Source of the DNA: Metabacillus idriensis | GTDB lineage: Bacteria; Bacillota; Bacilli; Bacillales; Bacillaceae | Direction: 5' to 3' | Assembly: GCF_009674765.1 (NCBI RefSeq) | Contig: NZ_WKKF01000001.1 | Location: forward strand, 1,364,001-1,428,000 | DNA length: 64,000 bases | Shown here: positions 1 to 9,676 of the stretch, piece by piece | How the letters are laid out: each line of letters opens with the position of its first letter | Numbering within the stretch: the stretch's first letter is position 1 | Made by a program: the position numbers and the translations under genes | The notes under the pieces: generated by a model | Told to the model about the DNA's origin: nothing | The model's database searches: none | The model's input: the letters and a program-made list of their open reading frames with translations, nothing else

Positions 1-643
1 GGAAAAGATCGCTTCAGAAAATCCTTTTGCAAGTGTTTCTCTTCCAAAGAAAGAACACAGGCTCCCTCAGTTCTTGTATGAAAAAGAGCTTGAGCAGCTT
101 TTTACTCTCTCAGATTCTGCAACTGCAGCAGGGCAGAGAAATCAGGCGCTCCTTGAAGTCTTATATGGCACAGGTATTAGGGTAAGCGAATTGTGTCAAA
201 TCAAGCTGACCGATCTTGATTTGCAGATTGGAACGGTCCTTGTAAACGGCAAAGGCGGAAAACAGCGCTATGTTCCCTTTGGAAGCTTTGCACAGGACAC
301 TTTGGAGCTATATTTATCTTCAGGCAGAAAGCAGCTTCTTCTTAAAGATAAACAAGCCGGTGATCATGATCATTTATTTGTTAATCTGCGCGGTGGTCCT
401 TTGACAGTAAGGGGAGTCCGGCACATTCTGAATGAAATGATTAAGAAGACTTCATCTACAATGAATATCAGCCCGCATATGTTCAGGCATACGTTTGCAA
501 CACACCTTCTGAATGAAGGGGCTGATATGAGGAGTGTTCAGGAGCTTTTAGGTCATTCTCATTTATCTTCTACACAAATATATACTCATGTAACAAAAGA
601 TCATTTGCGGAATATCTATATGTCTCATCATCCGCGTGCATAA
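1..643 (+). CDS. xerC: Tyrosine recombinase XerC (5' end outside window)
   Basis: This is the C-terminal part of a tyrosine recombinase that with a partner resolves chromosome dimers at dif before division. The reading frame is open from base 2, so the true start lies upstream. The catalytic set of the family is visible: Arg in [10 protein letters not shown], Lys in [10 protein letters not shown], the [10 protein letters not shown] box with His and Arg, the LLGHSHLSS His, and the Tyr in TQIYTHV. It is followed 25 bp later by hslV, as in B. subtilis, where xerC (codV), clpQ, clpY and codY form one operon. Assignment to XerC rather than XerD or a phage integrase rests on this context. Confidence 0.93.
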   Translation, partial: EKIASENPFASVSLPKKEHRLPQFLYEKELEQLFTLSDSATAAGQRNQALLEVLYGTGIRVSELCQIKLTDLDLQIGTVLVNGKGGKQRYVPFGSFAQDTLELYLSSGRKQLLLKDKQAGDHDHLFVNLRGGPLTVRGVRHILNEMIKKTSSTMNISPHMFRHTFATHLLNEGADMRSVQELLGHSHLSSTQIYTHVTKDHLRNIYMSHHPRA

Positions 644-668
644 AGAAAAAGATAACGGAGGTATTTGT

Positions 669-1211
669 ATGTCTCAATTTCATGCGACGACCATCTTTGC
701 GATTCAGCACAACGGCAAGTGTGCGATGGCAGGCGATGGTCAAGTAACATTCGGCAATGCAGTTGTTATGAAACACACTGCTAAAAAGGTGAGAAAACTA
801 TTTAACGGCAAGGTAATCGCAGGATTTGCCGGTTCAGTAGCAGATGCGTTCACTTTATTTGAAATGTTTGAAGGCAAGCTTGAAGAGTACAACGGAAACC
901 TCCAGCGTGCAGCGGTCGAGCTTGCAAAGGAATGGCGCAGTGATAAGGTGCTCCGCAAACTTGAGGCTATGCTCATCGTCATGAACGAGGATGATATCCT
1001 TCTCATTTCCGGTACCGGTGAAGTGATTGAACCTGATGATGGAATTTTAGCAATTGGATCTGGCGGGAATTATGCCCTTTCAGCAGGAAGAGCTCTTAAA
1101 AGATATTCCGGAGAGACTCTGACAGCAAAAGAAATTGCAGAAGCAGCTCTTCAGATGGCCGGTGAAATTTGCGTTTATACAAATCTGAATATAACAGTAG
1201 AAGAGTTATAA
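669..1211 (+). CDS. hslV: HslV/ClpQ protease subunit
   Basis: Peptidase of the two-component HslUV (ClpYQ, CodWX) ATP-dependent protease. The 180-residue protein matches the family length. I start it at ATG 669, behind GGAGG; an in-frame codon at 636 would add a non-conserved tail. The N-terminus is [10 protein letters not shown]. Most HslV proteins are processed to expose the Thr of TTI, while B. subtilis ClpQ is reported to use an N-terminal Ser, and Ser2 is kept here. The GDGQVTFG and [10 protein letters not shown] blocks are typical. It is followed by its ATPase hslU after 19 bp. Confidence 0.96.
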   Translation: MSQFHATTIFAIQHNGKCAMAGDGQVTFGNAVVMKHTAKKVRKLFNGKVIAGFAGSVADAFTLFEMFEGKLEEYNGNLQRAAVELAKEWRSDKVLRKLEAMLIVMNEDDILLISGTGEVIEPDDGILAIGSGGNYALSAGRALKRYSGETLTAKEIAEAALQMAGEICVYTNLNITVEEL

Positions 1212-1230
1212 AGTGAGGAGTAATGATCAA

Positions 1231-2634
1231 ATGAAAGAAATGACGCCAAGACAAATTGTTGAACGGTTGGATCAGTATATTGTTGGTCAGAAAGACGCAA
1301 AAAAAGCAGTTGCTGTAGCATTAAGAAACCGCTATCGCAGAAGCCTGCTGTCAGAAAATCTCCGTGATGAAGTTGTGCCGAAGAACATTTTAATGATCGG
1401 ACCTACAGGTGTAGGAAAGACAGAAATAGCAAGAAGAATTGCAAAACTTGTAGGAGCTCCTTTCATTAAAGTTGAAGCAACAAAATTCACTGAGGTGGGC
1501 TATGTTGGACGCGATGTTGAATCGATGGTCCGAGATCTGGTTGAAACATCTGTCCGTTTAGTCAAAGAAGAAAAAATGGCAGAAGTAAAATCCGCTGCTG
1601 AAGAAAATGCCAATCGAAGACTTGTAGAATTATTAGTTCCGGGCAGAAAAAAGCAAACATCTTATAAAAACCCTTTAGAAATGCTTTTCGGCGGTGCTCA
1701 AGGCAACACCTCACAGGATCAAGATGATTATTCAGCGGAAGAGCATTCTGTGGAAGAAAAAAGACGCAAAATCGCTCATCAGCTTGCTTTAGGCGAACTT
1801 GAAGACCATCACGTTACAGTGGAAGTAGAAGAACAGAATGCTTCCATGTTTGATATGCTTCAGGGATCGGGTATGGAACAAATGGGGATGAACATGCAGG
1901 ATGCTTTAAGCAGTTTTATGCCTAAAAAGAAGAAAAAACGCAAGCTAACAGTGCGCGACGCCCGTAAGGTCCTGACTAGTGAAGAAGCACAAAAGCTGAT
2001 CGACATGGATGATGTTACACAGGACGCTGTTATGCGCGCAGAACAAATGGGCATCATTTTCATAGATGAAATTGACAAAATCGCAAAGAAGAATCAAGCT
2101 GGTTCTTCAGCCGATGTTTCACGAGAAGGAGTTCAGCGCGATATTCTGCCAATTGTTGAAGGATCAACAGTTGTAACAAAATATGGTTCTGTCAAAACAG
2201 ATCATGTCCTTTTCATTGCTGCAGGTGCATTCCATATTGCAAAACCTTCTGATTTAATTCCAGAGCTGCAGGGAAGATTCCCAATCCGCGTGGAACTGAC
2301 AAAGTTAAACGTCGAAGACTTCGTACGGATTTTAACTGAGCCAGACAATGCTTTGCTTAAGCAATATACTGCTTTATTGGAAACAGAAGGTATACAACTT
2401 GAATTTTCTGACGATGCTATTCGTAAGATTGCGGAAGTTGCATTCCAGGTCAATCAAGACACAGATAATATCGGGGCAAGAAGACTTCACACGATTCTTG
2501 AAAGACTCCTTGAAGATCTTTCATTTGAAGCACCCGAAATTACGCTAGATAAAATAGCGATTACACCTCAGTACGTTGAGGATAAATTAAGCAAAATTGC
2601 TAAAAACAAAGACTTGAGTCAATTTATCTTATAA
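1231..2634 (+). CDS. hslU: HslU/ClpY ATPase subunit
   Basis: AAA+ unfoldase that feeds substrates to HslV. Walker A is GPTGVGKT at residues 57-64, Walker B is IIFIDEID, and the C-terminus ends in the family signature LSQFIL, which docks into HslV. A variable I-domain lies between the Walker motifs, with a run of Lys/Arg near residue 235. ATG 1231 gives 467 aa, the B. subtilis length, and has GAGGAG at a spacing of about 10; the earlier GTG at 1213 lies in the ribosome binding site itself and is rejected. Confidence 0.96.
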   Translation: MKEMTPRQIVERLDQYIVGQKDAKKAVAVALRNRYRRSLLSENLRDEVVPKNILMIGPTGVGKTEIARRIAKLVGAPFIKVEATKFTEVGYVGRDVESMVRDLVETSVRLVKEEKMAEVKSAAEENANRRLVELLVPGRKKQTSYKNPLEMLFGGAQGNTSQDQDDYSAEEHSVEEKRRKIAHQLALGELEDHHVTVEVEEQNASMFDMLQGSGMEQMGMNMQDALSSFMPKKKKKRKLTVRDARKVLTSEEAQKLIDMDDVTQDAVMRAEQMGIIFIDEIDKIAKKNQAGSSADVSREGVQRDILPIVEGSTVVTKYGSVKTDHVLFIAAGAFHIAKPSDLIPELQGRFPIRVELTKLNVEDFVRILTEPDNALLKQYTALLETEGIQLEFSDDAIRKIAEVAFQVNQDTDNIGARRLHTILERLLEDLSFEAPEITLDKIAITPQYVEDKLSKIAKNKDLSQFIL

Positions 2635-2661
2635 TTACATATTTCCAGGAGGAACTTACTA

Positions 2662-3441
2662 ATGGCTTTATTGCAAAAAACAAGAAAAATTAATGCTATG
2701 CTTCAAAAGGCAGCAGGTAAACCAGTTAATTTCAAAGAAATGTCTGAAACATTAAGCGACGTTATCGAAGCAAATATTTTCGTCGTCAGCCGCCGCGGCA
2801 AACTTTTGGGATTTGCTATCAATCAGCAGATTGAAAACGAACGCATGATTCAAATGCTTGAAGATCGACAATTCCCAGAAGAATACACTAAGAATTTGTT
2901 TAACGTGAATGAAACATCATCAAACCTTGATGTTTTCAGTGAATATACAGCTTTCCCTGTGGAGAACCGCGAACTGTTCAAAAGCGGTTTGACTACAATT
3001 GTACCGATCATTGGCGGAGGAGAGCGTCTGGGCACACTTATCTTAGCTCGTCTGCAGGCTCAATTTGAGGATGATGACCTAATCCTTGCAGAATATGGAG
3101 CAACAGTAGTTGGTATGGAAATTCTGCGCGAAAAAGCAGAAGAAATTGAAGATGAAGCAAGAAGCAAAGCAGTCGTTCAAATGGCGATCAGCTCATTATC
3201 TTACAGTGAGTTAGAAGCAATCGAGCACATTTTTGAAGAACTAAACGGCAATGAAGGCCTACTGGTTGCGAGTAAAATTGCTGACAGAGTAGGAATTACC
3301 CGTTCGGTTATCGTTAATGCATTGCGCAAACTTGAGAGTGCGGGTGTAATCGAATCACGTTCTCTTGGTATGAAAGGCACATACATTAAAGTCTTAAATG
3401 ATAAATTCCTATTTGAACTTGAGAAATTAAAAACAAATTAA
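2662..3441 (+). CDS. codY: Global nutritional repressor CodY
   Basis: GTP- and branched-chain amino acid-sensing transcription regulator that represses stationary-phase, amino acid and motility genes in rich medium. It is 259 aa, identical in length to B. subtilis CodY. An N-terminal GAF ligand-binding domain (about residues 1-155) is followed by a long linker helix and a winged helix-turn-helix, with the recognition region [16 protein letters not shown] near residue 210. A strong AGGAGG precedes ATG. It ends the xerC-hslUV operon and is followed by an intrinsic terminator and then by fla/che, a known CodY target in B. subtilis. Confidence 0.97.
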   Translation: MALLQKTRKINAMLQKAAGKPVNFKEMSETLSDVIEANIFVVSRRGKLLGFAINQQIENERMIQMLEDRQFPEEYTKNLFNVNETSSNLDVFSEYTAFPVENRELFKSGLTTIVPIIGGGERLGTLILARLQAQFEDDDLILAEYGATVVGMEILREKAEEIEDEARSKAVVQMAISSLSYSELEAIEHIFEELNGNEGLLVASKIADRVGITRSVIVNALRKLESAGVIESRSLGMKGTYIKVLNDKFLFELEKLKTN

Positions 3442-3453
3442 CAATATGTTTAC

Positions 3454-3484
3454 AAAAAAGCACTTCATTTGAAGTGCTTTTTTT
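3454..3484 (+). terminator. Intrinsic terminator after codY
   Basis: GCACTTC (3460-3466) pairs with GAAGTGC (3471-3477) around a 4-nt loop. The stem is extended by an A-run facing the T-run, and seven T follow. It separates the codY operon from fla/che, though read-through is possible. Confidence 0.88.
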
Positions 3485-3508
3485 GTTTTGCCGATTTCAT
3501 TTATGTGT

Positions 3509-3537
3509 TTGAGTGTAAAAGTTCCCATGACTATTAC
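3509..3537 (+). promoter_or_regulatory. Candidate SigA promoter for fla/che
   Basis: TTGAGT (3509-3514) and TATTAC (3532-3537) are separated by 17 bp, 190 bp upstream of flgB. Each hexamer matches four of six consensus bases, so it is a moderate match. The AT-rich 285-bp gap between codY and flgB is where B. subtilis carries its SigA- and SigD-dependent fla/che promoters. No good SigD site was found here. Confidence 0.35.
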
Positions 3538-3726
3538 ATTATCGTGGTAAATAGTGTAAAAATACTAGGTAAAAAGAACCTAAATAAAAATAGATACAAA
3601 TTCCGACCTTTTTTTACAAAACCTTCATAGACTTTAAGACTATTATTTCTTACAATTACAGTATAGATTTAACATAATTCGACAATATACCATTCGAAAG
3701 GTATAAGGATTTTGTGAGGGGACTAA

Positions 3727-4116
3727 ATGAAAATTTTTTCTGAAACAATCAATTCGCTTGAAAATGCTGTGAATCGTTCCGCAGTTAAGCAAAAAGTAAT
3801 TAGTCAAAATATTGCCAACGTTGACACTCCGAATTATAAATCGAAAGAAATCACCTTCAAACAGTCCTTAGATTCTGAAGTGAGCAGGCTTCAAGCTGCT
3901 AAGACAGATCAGCGGCATCTTTCTTTCGGATCAGGACAAGAATCCTATTTGATTAAATCCAAAGCGAACACATCCTACCAGGCAAACGGCAATAATGTTG
4001 ACGTAGATCGCGAAATGTCAGACTTGGCTGAAAATCAAATTTACTACAATGCACTTATCGACCGTTTAAGCAGTAAATTTAATTCACTCAAAACGGTGAT
4101 TAGAGGAGGAAGCTGA
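3727..4116 (+). CDS. flgB: Flagellar proximal rod protein FlgB
   Basis: First gene of fla/che. The 129-residue protein is a rod subunit of the basal body, exported through the flagellar type III apparatus. The N-terminal rod/hook signature VISQNIANVDTPNYK is present (about residues 24-38). GAGGGG precedes the ATG by a short spacer. The stop is 2 bp from flgC, which implies translational coupling. Confidence 0.95.
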   Translation: MKIFSETINSLENAVNRSAVKQKVISQNIANVDTPNYKSKEITFKQSLDSEVSRLQAAKTDQRHLSFGSGQESYLIKSKANTSYQANGNNVDVDREMSDLAENQIYYNALIDRLSSKFNSLKTVIRGGS

Positions 4117-4118
4117 TT

Positions 4119-4571
4119 ATGAATATTTTCAGTCAGTTAAACACAACTGCTTCAGCTTTGACAGCACAAAGACTGCGAATGGATGTCATCTCATCCAACA
4201 TGGCAAATGCCGATACAACAAGAGCAGTTTTTGAAAATGGGGAGTGGCAGCCTTACCGCCGCAAAATGGTCGTGACAGAGCCCAATGGAAATACGTTTTT
4301 ATCTCACTTACATAGAGCGCAAGGGAAAGAGTCAAGTGACTTATCAGGTGTAAAAGTTTCTGGAATCAGAGAGGACCTGACTCCATTTAAACTTGTATTT
4401 GACCCGGAACATCCGGATGCGAATGATCAAGGATATGTAGAACTGCCGAATGTTGATCCTTTAAAAGAAATGGTTGATTTAATCAGCAGCACAAGGTCAT
4501 ACGAAGCAAATGTAACAGTTTTTAACGCTTCTAAAGATATGCTGATGAAAACATTAGAATTAGGAAAGTAG
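4119..4571 (+). CDS. flgC: Flagellar proximal rod protein FlgC
   Basis: A 150-residue rod subunit. The N-terminal heptad region with MDVISSNMANADTTR and the C-terminal EMVDLISSTRSYEANV are the family's two coiled-coil ends. AGAGGAGG before ATG overlaps the end of flgB. Length and position match B. subtilis FlgC. Confidence 0.95.
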   Translation: MNIFSQLNTTASALTAQRLRMDVISSNMANADTTRAVFENGEWQPYRRKMVVTEPNGNTFLSHLHRAQGKESSDLSGVKVSGIREDLTPFKLVFDPEHPDANDQGYVELPNVDPLKEMVDLISSTRSYEANVTVFNASKDMLMKTLELGK

Positions 4572-4583
4572 GATTGAGGATCT

Positions 4584-4889
4584 ATGATTAATGCCATTTC
4601 ACCCTTCCAGGCCCAGAGTATACAGGACAGTCAATCTCAAGACGTTCAAAGTCCAAAGCAAAATCAGCAGACCTCATTTTCCGATTTTTTAAATCAATCA
4701 ATAAATGAAGTAAATTCCATGCAGATCAAATCAGATCAAATGACCGCTGCTTTAGCAGAAGGGAAAAATGTTCAATTGCAGGATGTCATGATTGCTGCTG
4801 AAAAGGCGAGTGTAACCATGCTCACAACAATTGAAATCAGAAATAAAGCAGTAGAAGCATATCAGGAAATGATGAGAATGCAAATATAA
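4584..4889 (+). CDS. fliE: Flagellar MS ring-rod junction protein FliE
   Basis: Small exported protein (101 aa) that joins the MS ring to the rod. The C-terminal half (DVMIAAEKASVTMLTTIEIRNKAVEAYQEMMRM) is the conserved FliE helix; the N-terminal 40 residues are Gln/Ser-rich and variable. It lies between flgC and fliF as in other Bacillus. Confidence 0.94.
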   Translation: MINAISPFQAQSIQDSQSQDVQSPKQNQQTSFSDFLNQSINEVNSMQIKSDQMTAALAEGKNVQLQDVMIAAEKASVTMLTTIEIRNKAVEAYQEMMRMQI

Positions 4890-4970
4890 CCTAAATATGT
4901 ATAAAACTAGCGATGGATGCCGACTTCTAAATGCAGCATTCATGTCGTCATTATCGGGGGATTTCCAGGA

Positions 4971-6563
4971 ATGAATCAGAAGTTAACGGAACTTAGAAAC
5001 AAACTAAAACAGGTATGGGCGGAACGCACGAAAGCTCAAAAGGGATTAATCATTGGCGGGGTGGCTGCTTTGCTTCTCTTTACTGCACTAGGTGCTTATC
5101 TATCATCAAACCCCAATCTTGTGCCGCTTTATAAGGACCTGTCACCCCAGGAGACGGGTCAAATAAAAGAAACGCTGGATTCTCAAGGGATTACATCAAA
5201 AATCGCTGACAATGGTGCAACAATCATGGTGCCCTCTGAAATGGTTGACACACTAAAAGTTGAGCTGGCGGCTGAGGGCATCCCGAACAGCGGTGTGATC
5301 GATTATTCTTTCTTTGGTCAAAATATTGGATTTGGGATGACCGATAATGAATTTGATGTTTTGAAACTGAAAGCCACCCAAACAGAACTTTCAAATTTAA
5401 TGAAGGGCATTGAGGGAGTTCATGACGCTAAAGTCATGATTAATCTTCCGAAAGAATCTGTTTTTGTTAATGAAGACAATGGCACATCTACCGCTTCGAT
5501 TGTATTAAGTATGAAGCCTGGAATACAGCTTGATCAGACTAAGGTAAATGCTCTTTACCATCTCGTTTCAAAAAGCGTTCCTGGTTTATCTACAGATAAT
5601 ATCGTCATTATGGATCAAGATTTTGAGTATTTTGATTTAAAAAGTAATAAAAATATTCCTATTGTAGAAAATATTTCCACCCAGCATGATTTGAAAACGA
5701 AAATTGAGAGGGATATTCAGCGTCAAGTTCAAAAAATGCTCGGAACAATGATGGGGCAGGATAAAGTAGTTGTATCTGTTACAGCTGATTTAGACTTTAC
5801 CCAAGAAAACAGAGAAGAAAACATCGTTGAGCCTGTAGACAAGGAAAATATGGAAGGTCTTGCGGTGAGTGTAGAAAGAATTACCGAAACGTACACAGGC
5901 GAAGGCGCACCTGAAGGCGGCGTAACGGGTGCTGGTGAAGATGATGTACCCGGATACGAAGCTGTTCAAGGCGCGGGAACAGGCGACTACGAAAAAATCG
6001 AAGAACGCATAAATAATGAAGTAAACCGAGTGAAAAAAGAGATTGTTGAGAGTCCATATAAAGTACGTGATTTAGGAATTCAGGTCATGGTGGAACCGCC
6101 TGAAGCAGAGGATCCGAATTCATTATCTGCTGAAAGTGTAAATGACATTGAACAGCTCCTTGGGACAATCATCCGCACATCGATCAATAAAGATGAATCA
6201 GAAGAGCCGCTTACAGATGAACAGGTAGGGGAGAAAATCTCCGTTTCTGTACAACCGTTTGCAGGGAAAATAAACATGCTGGATGAAACTAAAACGTCTC
6301 TGCCAGTCTGGCTTTATGCAGCAGGAGGAATTCTCTTGCTGATCATTATCATCCTGCTCTTCCTGCTTTTTAGAAAAAACCGCAAAGCGGACGAGGAATA
6401 TGAAGAGGAAGATATTTTTGTGCAAGAGAAAATCATATTGCCTGATGTAAACGCCGAACATGAAAGCGAAACATCTGTAAGGAAAAAGCAATTAGAGAAA
6501 ATGGCAAGAGAAAAACCAGAAGACTTTGCAAAGCTGCTCAGATCTTGGCTGACGGAAGAATAG
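4971..6563 (+). CDS. fliF: Flagellar MS ring protein FliF
   Basis: Membrane ring on which the flagellum is built. I take ATG 4971 behind GGGGGA; an in-frame codon at 4917 would add 18 unrelated residues. The 530 aa contain an N-terminal membrane segment (about residues 25-45), ring-building motifs with NLPKES near residue 155, an acidic, Gly-rich middle, a second membrane segment near residue 450, and a C-terminal tail ending in LLRSWLTEE that binds FliG in the family. The tail is intact although fliG downstream is frameshifted. Confidence 0.96.
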   Translation: MNQKLTELRNKLKQVWAERTKAQKGLIIGGVAALLLFTALGAYLSSNPNLVPLYKDLSPQETGQIKETLDSQGITSKIADNGATIMVPSEMVDTLKVELAAEGIPNSGVIDYSFFGQNIGFGMTDNEFDVLKLKATQTELSNLMKGIEGVHDAKVMINLPKESVFVNEDNGTSTASIVLSMKPGIQLDQTKVNALYHLVSKSVPGLSTDNIVIMDQDFEYFDLKSNKNIPIVENISTQHDLKTKIERDIQRQVQKMLGTMMGQDKVVVSVTADLDFTQENREENIVEPVDKENMEGLAVSVERITETYTGEGAPEGGVTGAGEDDVPGYEAVQGAGTGDYEKIEERINNEVNRVKKEIVESPYKVRDLGIQVMVEPPEAEDPNSLSAESVNDIEQLLGTIIRTSINKDESEEPLTDEQVGEKISVSVQPFAGKINMLDETKTSLPVWLYAAGGILLLIIIILLFLLFRKNRKADEEYEEEDIFVQEKIILPDVNAEHESETSVRKKQLEKMAREKPEDFAKLLRSWLTEE

Positions 6564-6576
6564 GAGGTTTTAAGTG

Positions 6577-7595
6577 ATGGTAAGAAGAGCAAACAATGGA
6601 AGACTTACTGGGAAGCAAAAAGCCGCCATCCTTCTGATTTCCCTTGGTCCGGATACAGCTGCATCCGTTTATAAGCATCTATCTGAAGAGGAAATCGAAA
6701 AACTGACTCTTGAAATCTCAGGAGTCAGAAAAGTAGATTCTCAAAATAAAGAAGAGATCATTGAAGAGTTTCATCAAATTGCCATGGCTCAGGAATTTAT
6801 TTCGCAAGGAGGCATCTCTTACGCGAAACAAATCCTGGAAAAAGCTTTGGGAGCAGAACGGGCATCAAGTATTATTCAAGTCTGACTTCTTCCCTGCAGG
6901 TAAAACCTTTTGATTTTGCAAGAAAAGCTGATCCTGCACAAATATTTAATTTTATTCAGGGGGAGCATCCCCAAACGATTGCCCTTATTTTATCTTATTT
7001 AGACCCTGTACAATCGGGGCAGATTTTATCAGGCTTACCGCACGAACAGCAGGCTGACATCGCAAGGCGCATCGCAAAAATGGACCGCACATCGCCGGAA
7101 ATTATTAATGAAGTTGAACAGATTCTTGAGCGGAAATTATCATCCACTGTCACGCAGGATTATACACAAACAGGCGGAGTAGAAGCTGTAGTTGAAGTGC
7201 TTAATGGTGTAGACCGCAGCACAGAAAAAACCATTCTTGATTCTCTTGAAATTCAGGATCCGGAACTTGCAGAGGAAATAAAGAAAAGAATGTTTGTGTT
7301 TGAAGATATTGTGACACTTGACAGCAGAGCGATTCAGCGCGTAATCCGCGACGTGGAGAACGATGATTTAATGCTTTCTCTGAAAGTTGCCAGCGAGGAA
7401 GTAAAAGAAGTTGTCTATAAAAATATGTCTAAGAGAATGGTTGAGACATTTAAAGAAGAAATGGAATTTATGGGTCCAGTAAGACTTCGGGATGTTGAAG
7501 AAGCTCAATCACGAATTGTTGCTGTTATCCGCAGACTTGAGGATGCGGGCGAAATCGTCATTGCCCGGGGCGGAGGAGATGATATTATTGTCTAA
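6577..7595 (+). pseudogene. fliG: Flagellar motor switch protein FliG, frameshifted
   Basis: FliG couples the C ring to the stator and reverses rotation. The product is split. Frame 1 runs from ATG 6577 (AGGAGG at 6563-6568) for 102 codons to TGA at 6883-6885. The FliG sequence then continues without a stop in frame 3 from CTG 6882 (LTSSLQVKPFDFARKA) to 7595, including the C-terminal domain ending in IARGGGDDIIV. One base is missing between CAA 6877 and CTG 6882, where relatives typically read Arg or another residue before LTSSLQV. No slippery heptamer is present, so programmed -1 frameshifting is unlikely. A sequencing error or a real loss-of-motility mutation are both possible. The repaired length would be about 339 aa, as in B. 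subtilis. Confidence 0.9.
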
Positions 7596-8346
7596 ATTGA
7601 TTAAATCGGCCCATGCCATCCAGCCGGAAGAAGCGAAACAATCAATTTTAATACAGACAACGGACTTCCTTCCTTCATCAAATGAAATAGAAAATCCAGA
7701 ACTGTCAATGAAAGCAAACGTGTATTTACAGCAGGCAAGCAAGGAAGCTGAGGCTCTTATTCAAAGCGCTAAAACAGAAGCAGACGGCATCCGCATCAAA
7801 ATGGCGGCTGAGCAGCAGGAATGGGAAACGGAGCGGGAGAGGCAAAGAGAACAAGCCAGGCAAGAAGGATTCCTGGCTGGTCTGGATGCCGGAAAAGAAG
7901 AAGGCTTCAGGCAGTACAGCTCCCATCTGGAAGAAGCACGGAAAATTGTTGAGCAGTCGAAGGAAGACTATATCAGCAAAATTGTCAGCTCTGAAGAAAC
8001 GATTGTCAATCTTGCTGTTAAATTAGCCGAAAAACTGATTTTTATTGAACTGGATGAACATCCTGATTGGTTTTTGGAGCTAGTTAAAAAAGCTTTGCAC
8101 GAAGTACGGGAGTATCCTGAAATTAAAATTTTTGTCCATCCTGTTCATTATGGTTATGTATTGAAACAGAAAAATGAATTGGAGAATATGCTTATGTCTA
8201 AATCAGAATTATATATCTTTCCTGATGAAGCATTGCCTGAAGGCAGCTGTCAGATTGAATCTCCTTTCGGAAAGATTGATGCTGGAATCGATGCACAGCT
8301 TCAGCAGCTGCAGCAGCAAATGCTCGAATTGATTGGAGAGGAATGA
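7588..8346 (+). CDS. fliH: Flagellar export ATPase regulator FliH
   Basis: Negative regulator and stator of the FliI export ATPase. I favour TTG 7588, which has GGAGGAG (7572-7578) at a spacing of 9 and overlaps fliG by 8 bp; ATG 7579 sits directly on that ribosome binding site. The product of about 252 aa has a long charged coiled coil (about residues 45-140, with an EGFLAGLDAGKEEGF segment) and a C-terminal domain with LAEKLIFIELDEHPDWF. Assignment rests on position and FliH/V-ATPase E-like composition. Confidence 0.88.
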   Translation: MSKLIKSAHAIQPEEAKQSILIQTTDFLPSSNEIENPELSMKANVYLQQASKEAEALIQSAKTEADGIRIKMAAEQQEWETERERQREQARQEGFLAGLDAGKEEGFRQYSSHLEEARKIVEQSKEDYISKIVSSEETIVNLAVKLAEKLIFIELDEHPDWFLELVKKALHEVREYPEIKIFVHPVHYGYVLKQKNELENMLMSKSELYIFPDEALPEGSCQIESPFGKIDAGIDAQLQQLQQQMLELIGEE

Positions 8347-8353
8347 GAACTTT

Positions 8354-9676
8354 TTGAAAGCAGAGGATTTGATTTCGAAAATAGAAACTCTGGACTCTTA
8401 TAAGAGATATGGAAAAGTTAACAAAGTCATTGGACTGATGATTGAGTCTCGAGGTCCGGAAAGTTCAATCGGAGATTTATGCTATATCCATGCAGGTTCA
8501 AAAAAAGAATCAAGAATTCCTGCTGAAGTGGTGGGATTCAAAGGAGAAAATGTTCTATTGATGCCTTTTGAACATCTATCACAAATTTCACCGGGGAGTA
8601 TTGTTGAAGCAACAAAGGACTCTCTGAAAATAAAAGCAGGTTCCGGTTTGATCGGTCAAGTTGTAGATGCCTATGGCCATCCTCTTAATCAATCTCCATT
8701 GCCAAAAGGATTAACACCAATATCTGCTGAACAAAGCCCTCCAAACCCAATGAAAAGACCTCCAATTCATGAACCGATGGAAGTAGGCGTTCGCGTGATT
8801 GACAGCCTGCTGACTGTAGGGAAAGGTCAGCGTGTAGGCATATTTGCAGGAAGCGGTGTGGGTAAAAGTACACTCATGGGAATGATTGCAAGAAATACTA
8901 AAGCGGACCTGAATGTGATTGCTCTAATAGGAGAGCGGGGGCGCGAAGTAAGGGAATTTATTGAAAAGGATCTGGGAGAAGAAGGGCTGAAACGTTCAAT
9001 TGTGGTAGTTGCAACCTCAGATCAGCCAGCTTTAATGAGAATGAAAGCTTCCTATACTGCAACAGCCATCGCTGAATATTTCCGTGATAAAGGCATGAAT
9101 GTCATGTTCATGATGGATTCTGTGACCAGGGTTGCCATGGCCCAGAGAGAAATAGGGCTCGCAGTTGGTGAGCCTCCGACAACCAAAGGCTATACACCAA
9201 GCGTTTTTGCCGTTTTGCCCAAGCTTTTAGAGCGGACTGGGACAAATGAAAAAGGAACCATCACTGCTTTTTATACTGTGCTTGTTGATGGTGATGATCT
9301 GAATGAGCCGATTGCGGATACGGTGCGGGGAATTCTTGATGGGCACATCGTGCTTGACCGAGGTTTAGCTAACAAAGGCCAGTTTCCCGCAGTCAATGTA
9401 TTAAAAAGCATAAGCAGAGTCATGAATCAAATTGTTTCGGATCCTCAGAAAAAGAACGCGGCAAAACTTAGAGAATACCTTGCCACTTATATGAATTCTG
9501 AAGACTTGATTAACATTGGCGCATACAAGCGAGGTTCGAACAGAGAAATTGATGATGCCATCCGGTTTTATCCAAAGATTCTTTCGTTTTTAAAACAGAA
9601 TGTGCACGATAAAATCACGTTTGCAGAGAGTGTGGCATCCTTAGAACGATTGATTGAAAAAGGTGAGAATGGGTGA
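8354..9676 (+). CDS. fliI: Flagellum-specific ATPase FliI
   Basis: ATPase of the flagellar type III export apparatus, homologous to F1 beta. Walker A is GSGVGKS (166-172) and the Walker B region is MFMMDSVTRVAMAQRE. I choose TTG 8354, giving 440 aa and an N-terminus that aligns with B. subtilis FliI (LISKIETLDSYKRYGK); an upstream TTG at 8333 overlaps the fliH end and its own ribosome site. The stop overlaps the fliJ start by 4 bp. Confidence 0.95.
   Translation: MKAEDLISKIETLDSYKRYGKVNKVIGLMIESRGPESSIGDLCYIHAGSKKESRIPAEVVGFKGENVLLMPFEHLSQISPGSIVEATKDSLKIKAGSGLIGQVVDAYGHPLNQSPLPKGLTPISAEQSPPNPMKRPPIHEPMEVGVRVIDSLLTVGKGQRVGIFAGSGVGKSTLMGMIARNTKADLNVIALIGERGREVREFIEKDLGEEGLKRSIVVVATSDQPALMRMKASYTATAIAEYFRDKGMNVMFMMDSVTRVAMAQREIGLAVGEPPTTKGYTPSVFAVLPKLLERTGTNEKGTITAFYTVLVDGDDLNEPIADTVRGILDGHIVLDRGLANKGQFPAVNVLKSISRVMNQIVSDPQKKNAAKLREYLATYMNSEDLINIGAYKRGSNREIDDAIRFYPKILSFLKQNVHDKITFAESVASLERLIEKGENG

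Noticed and set aside
3581-3609. SigD promoter upstream of flgB (TAAA with CCGACC)
   Set aside because: The -10-like part matches only CCGA, and the spacers to the two TAAA choices (17 or 13) are off the usual 15.
6877-6885. Programmed -1 frameshift in fliG
   Set aside because: The bases around the break (ATTCAAGTCTGA) contain no X-XXY-YYZ slippery heptamer and no clear downstream pseudoknot; FliG is not known to use recoding.
7492-7587. Longer N-terminus for fliH starting at 7492
   Set aside because: It would overlap the conserved fliG end by over 100 bp without a ribosome site; the TTG at 7588 fits the GGAGGAG spacing.
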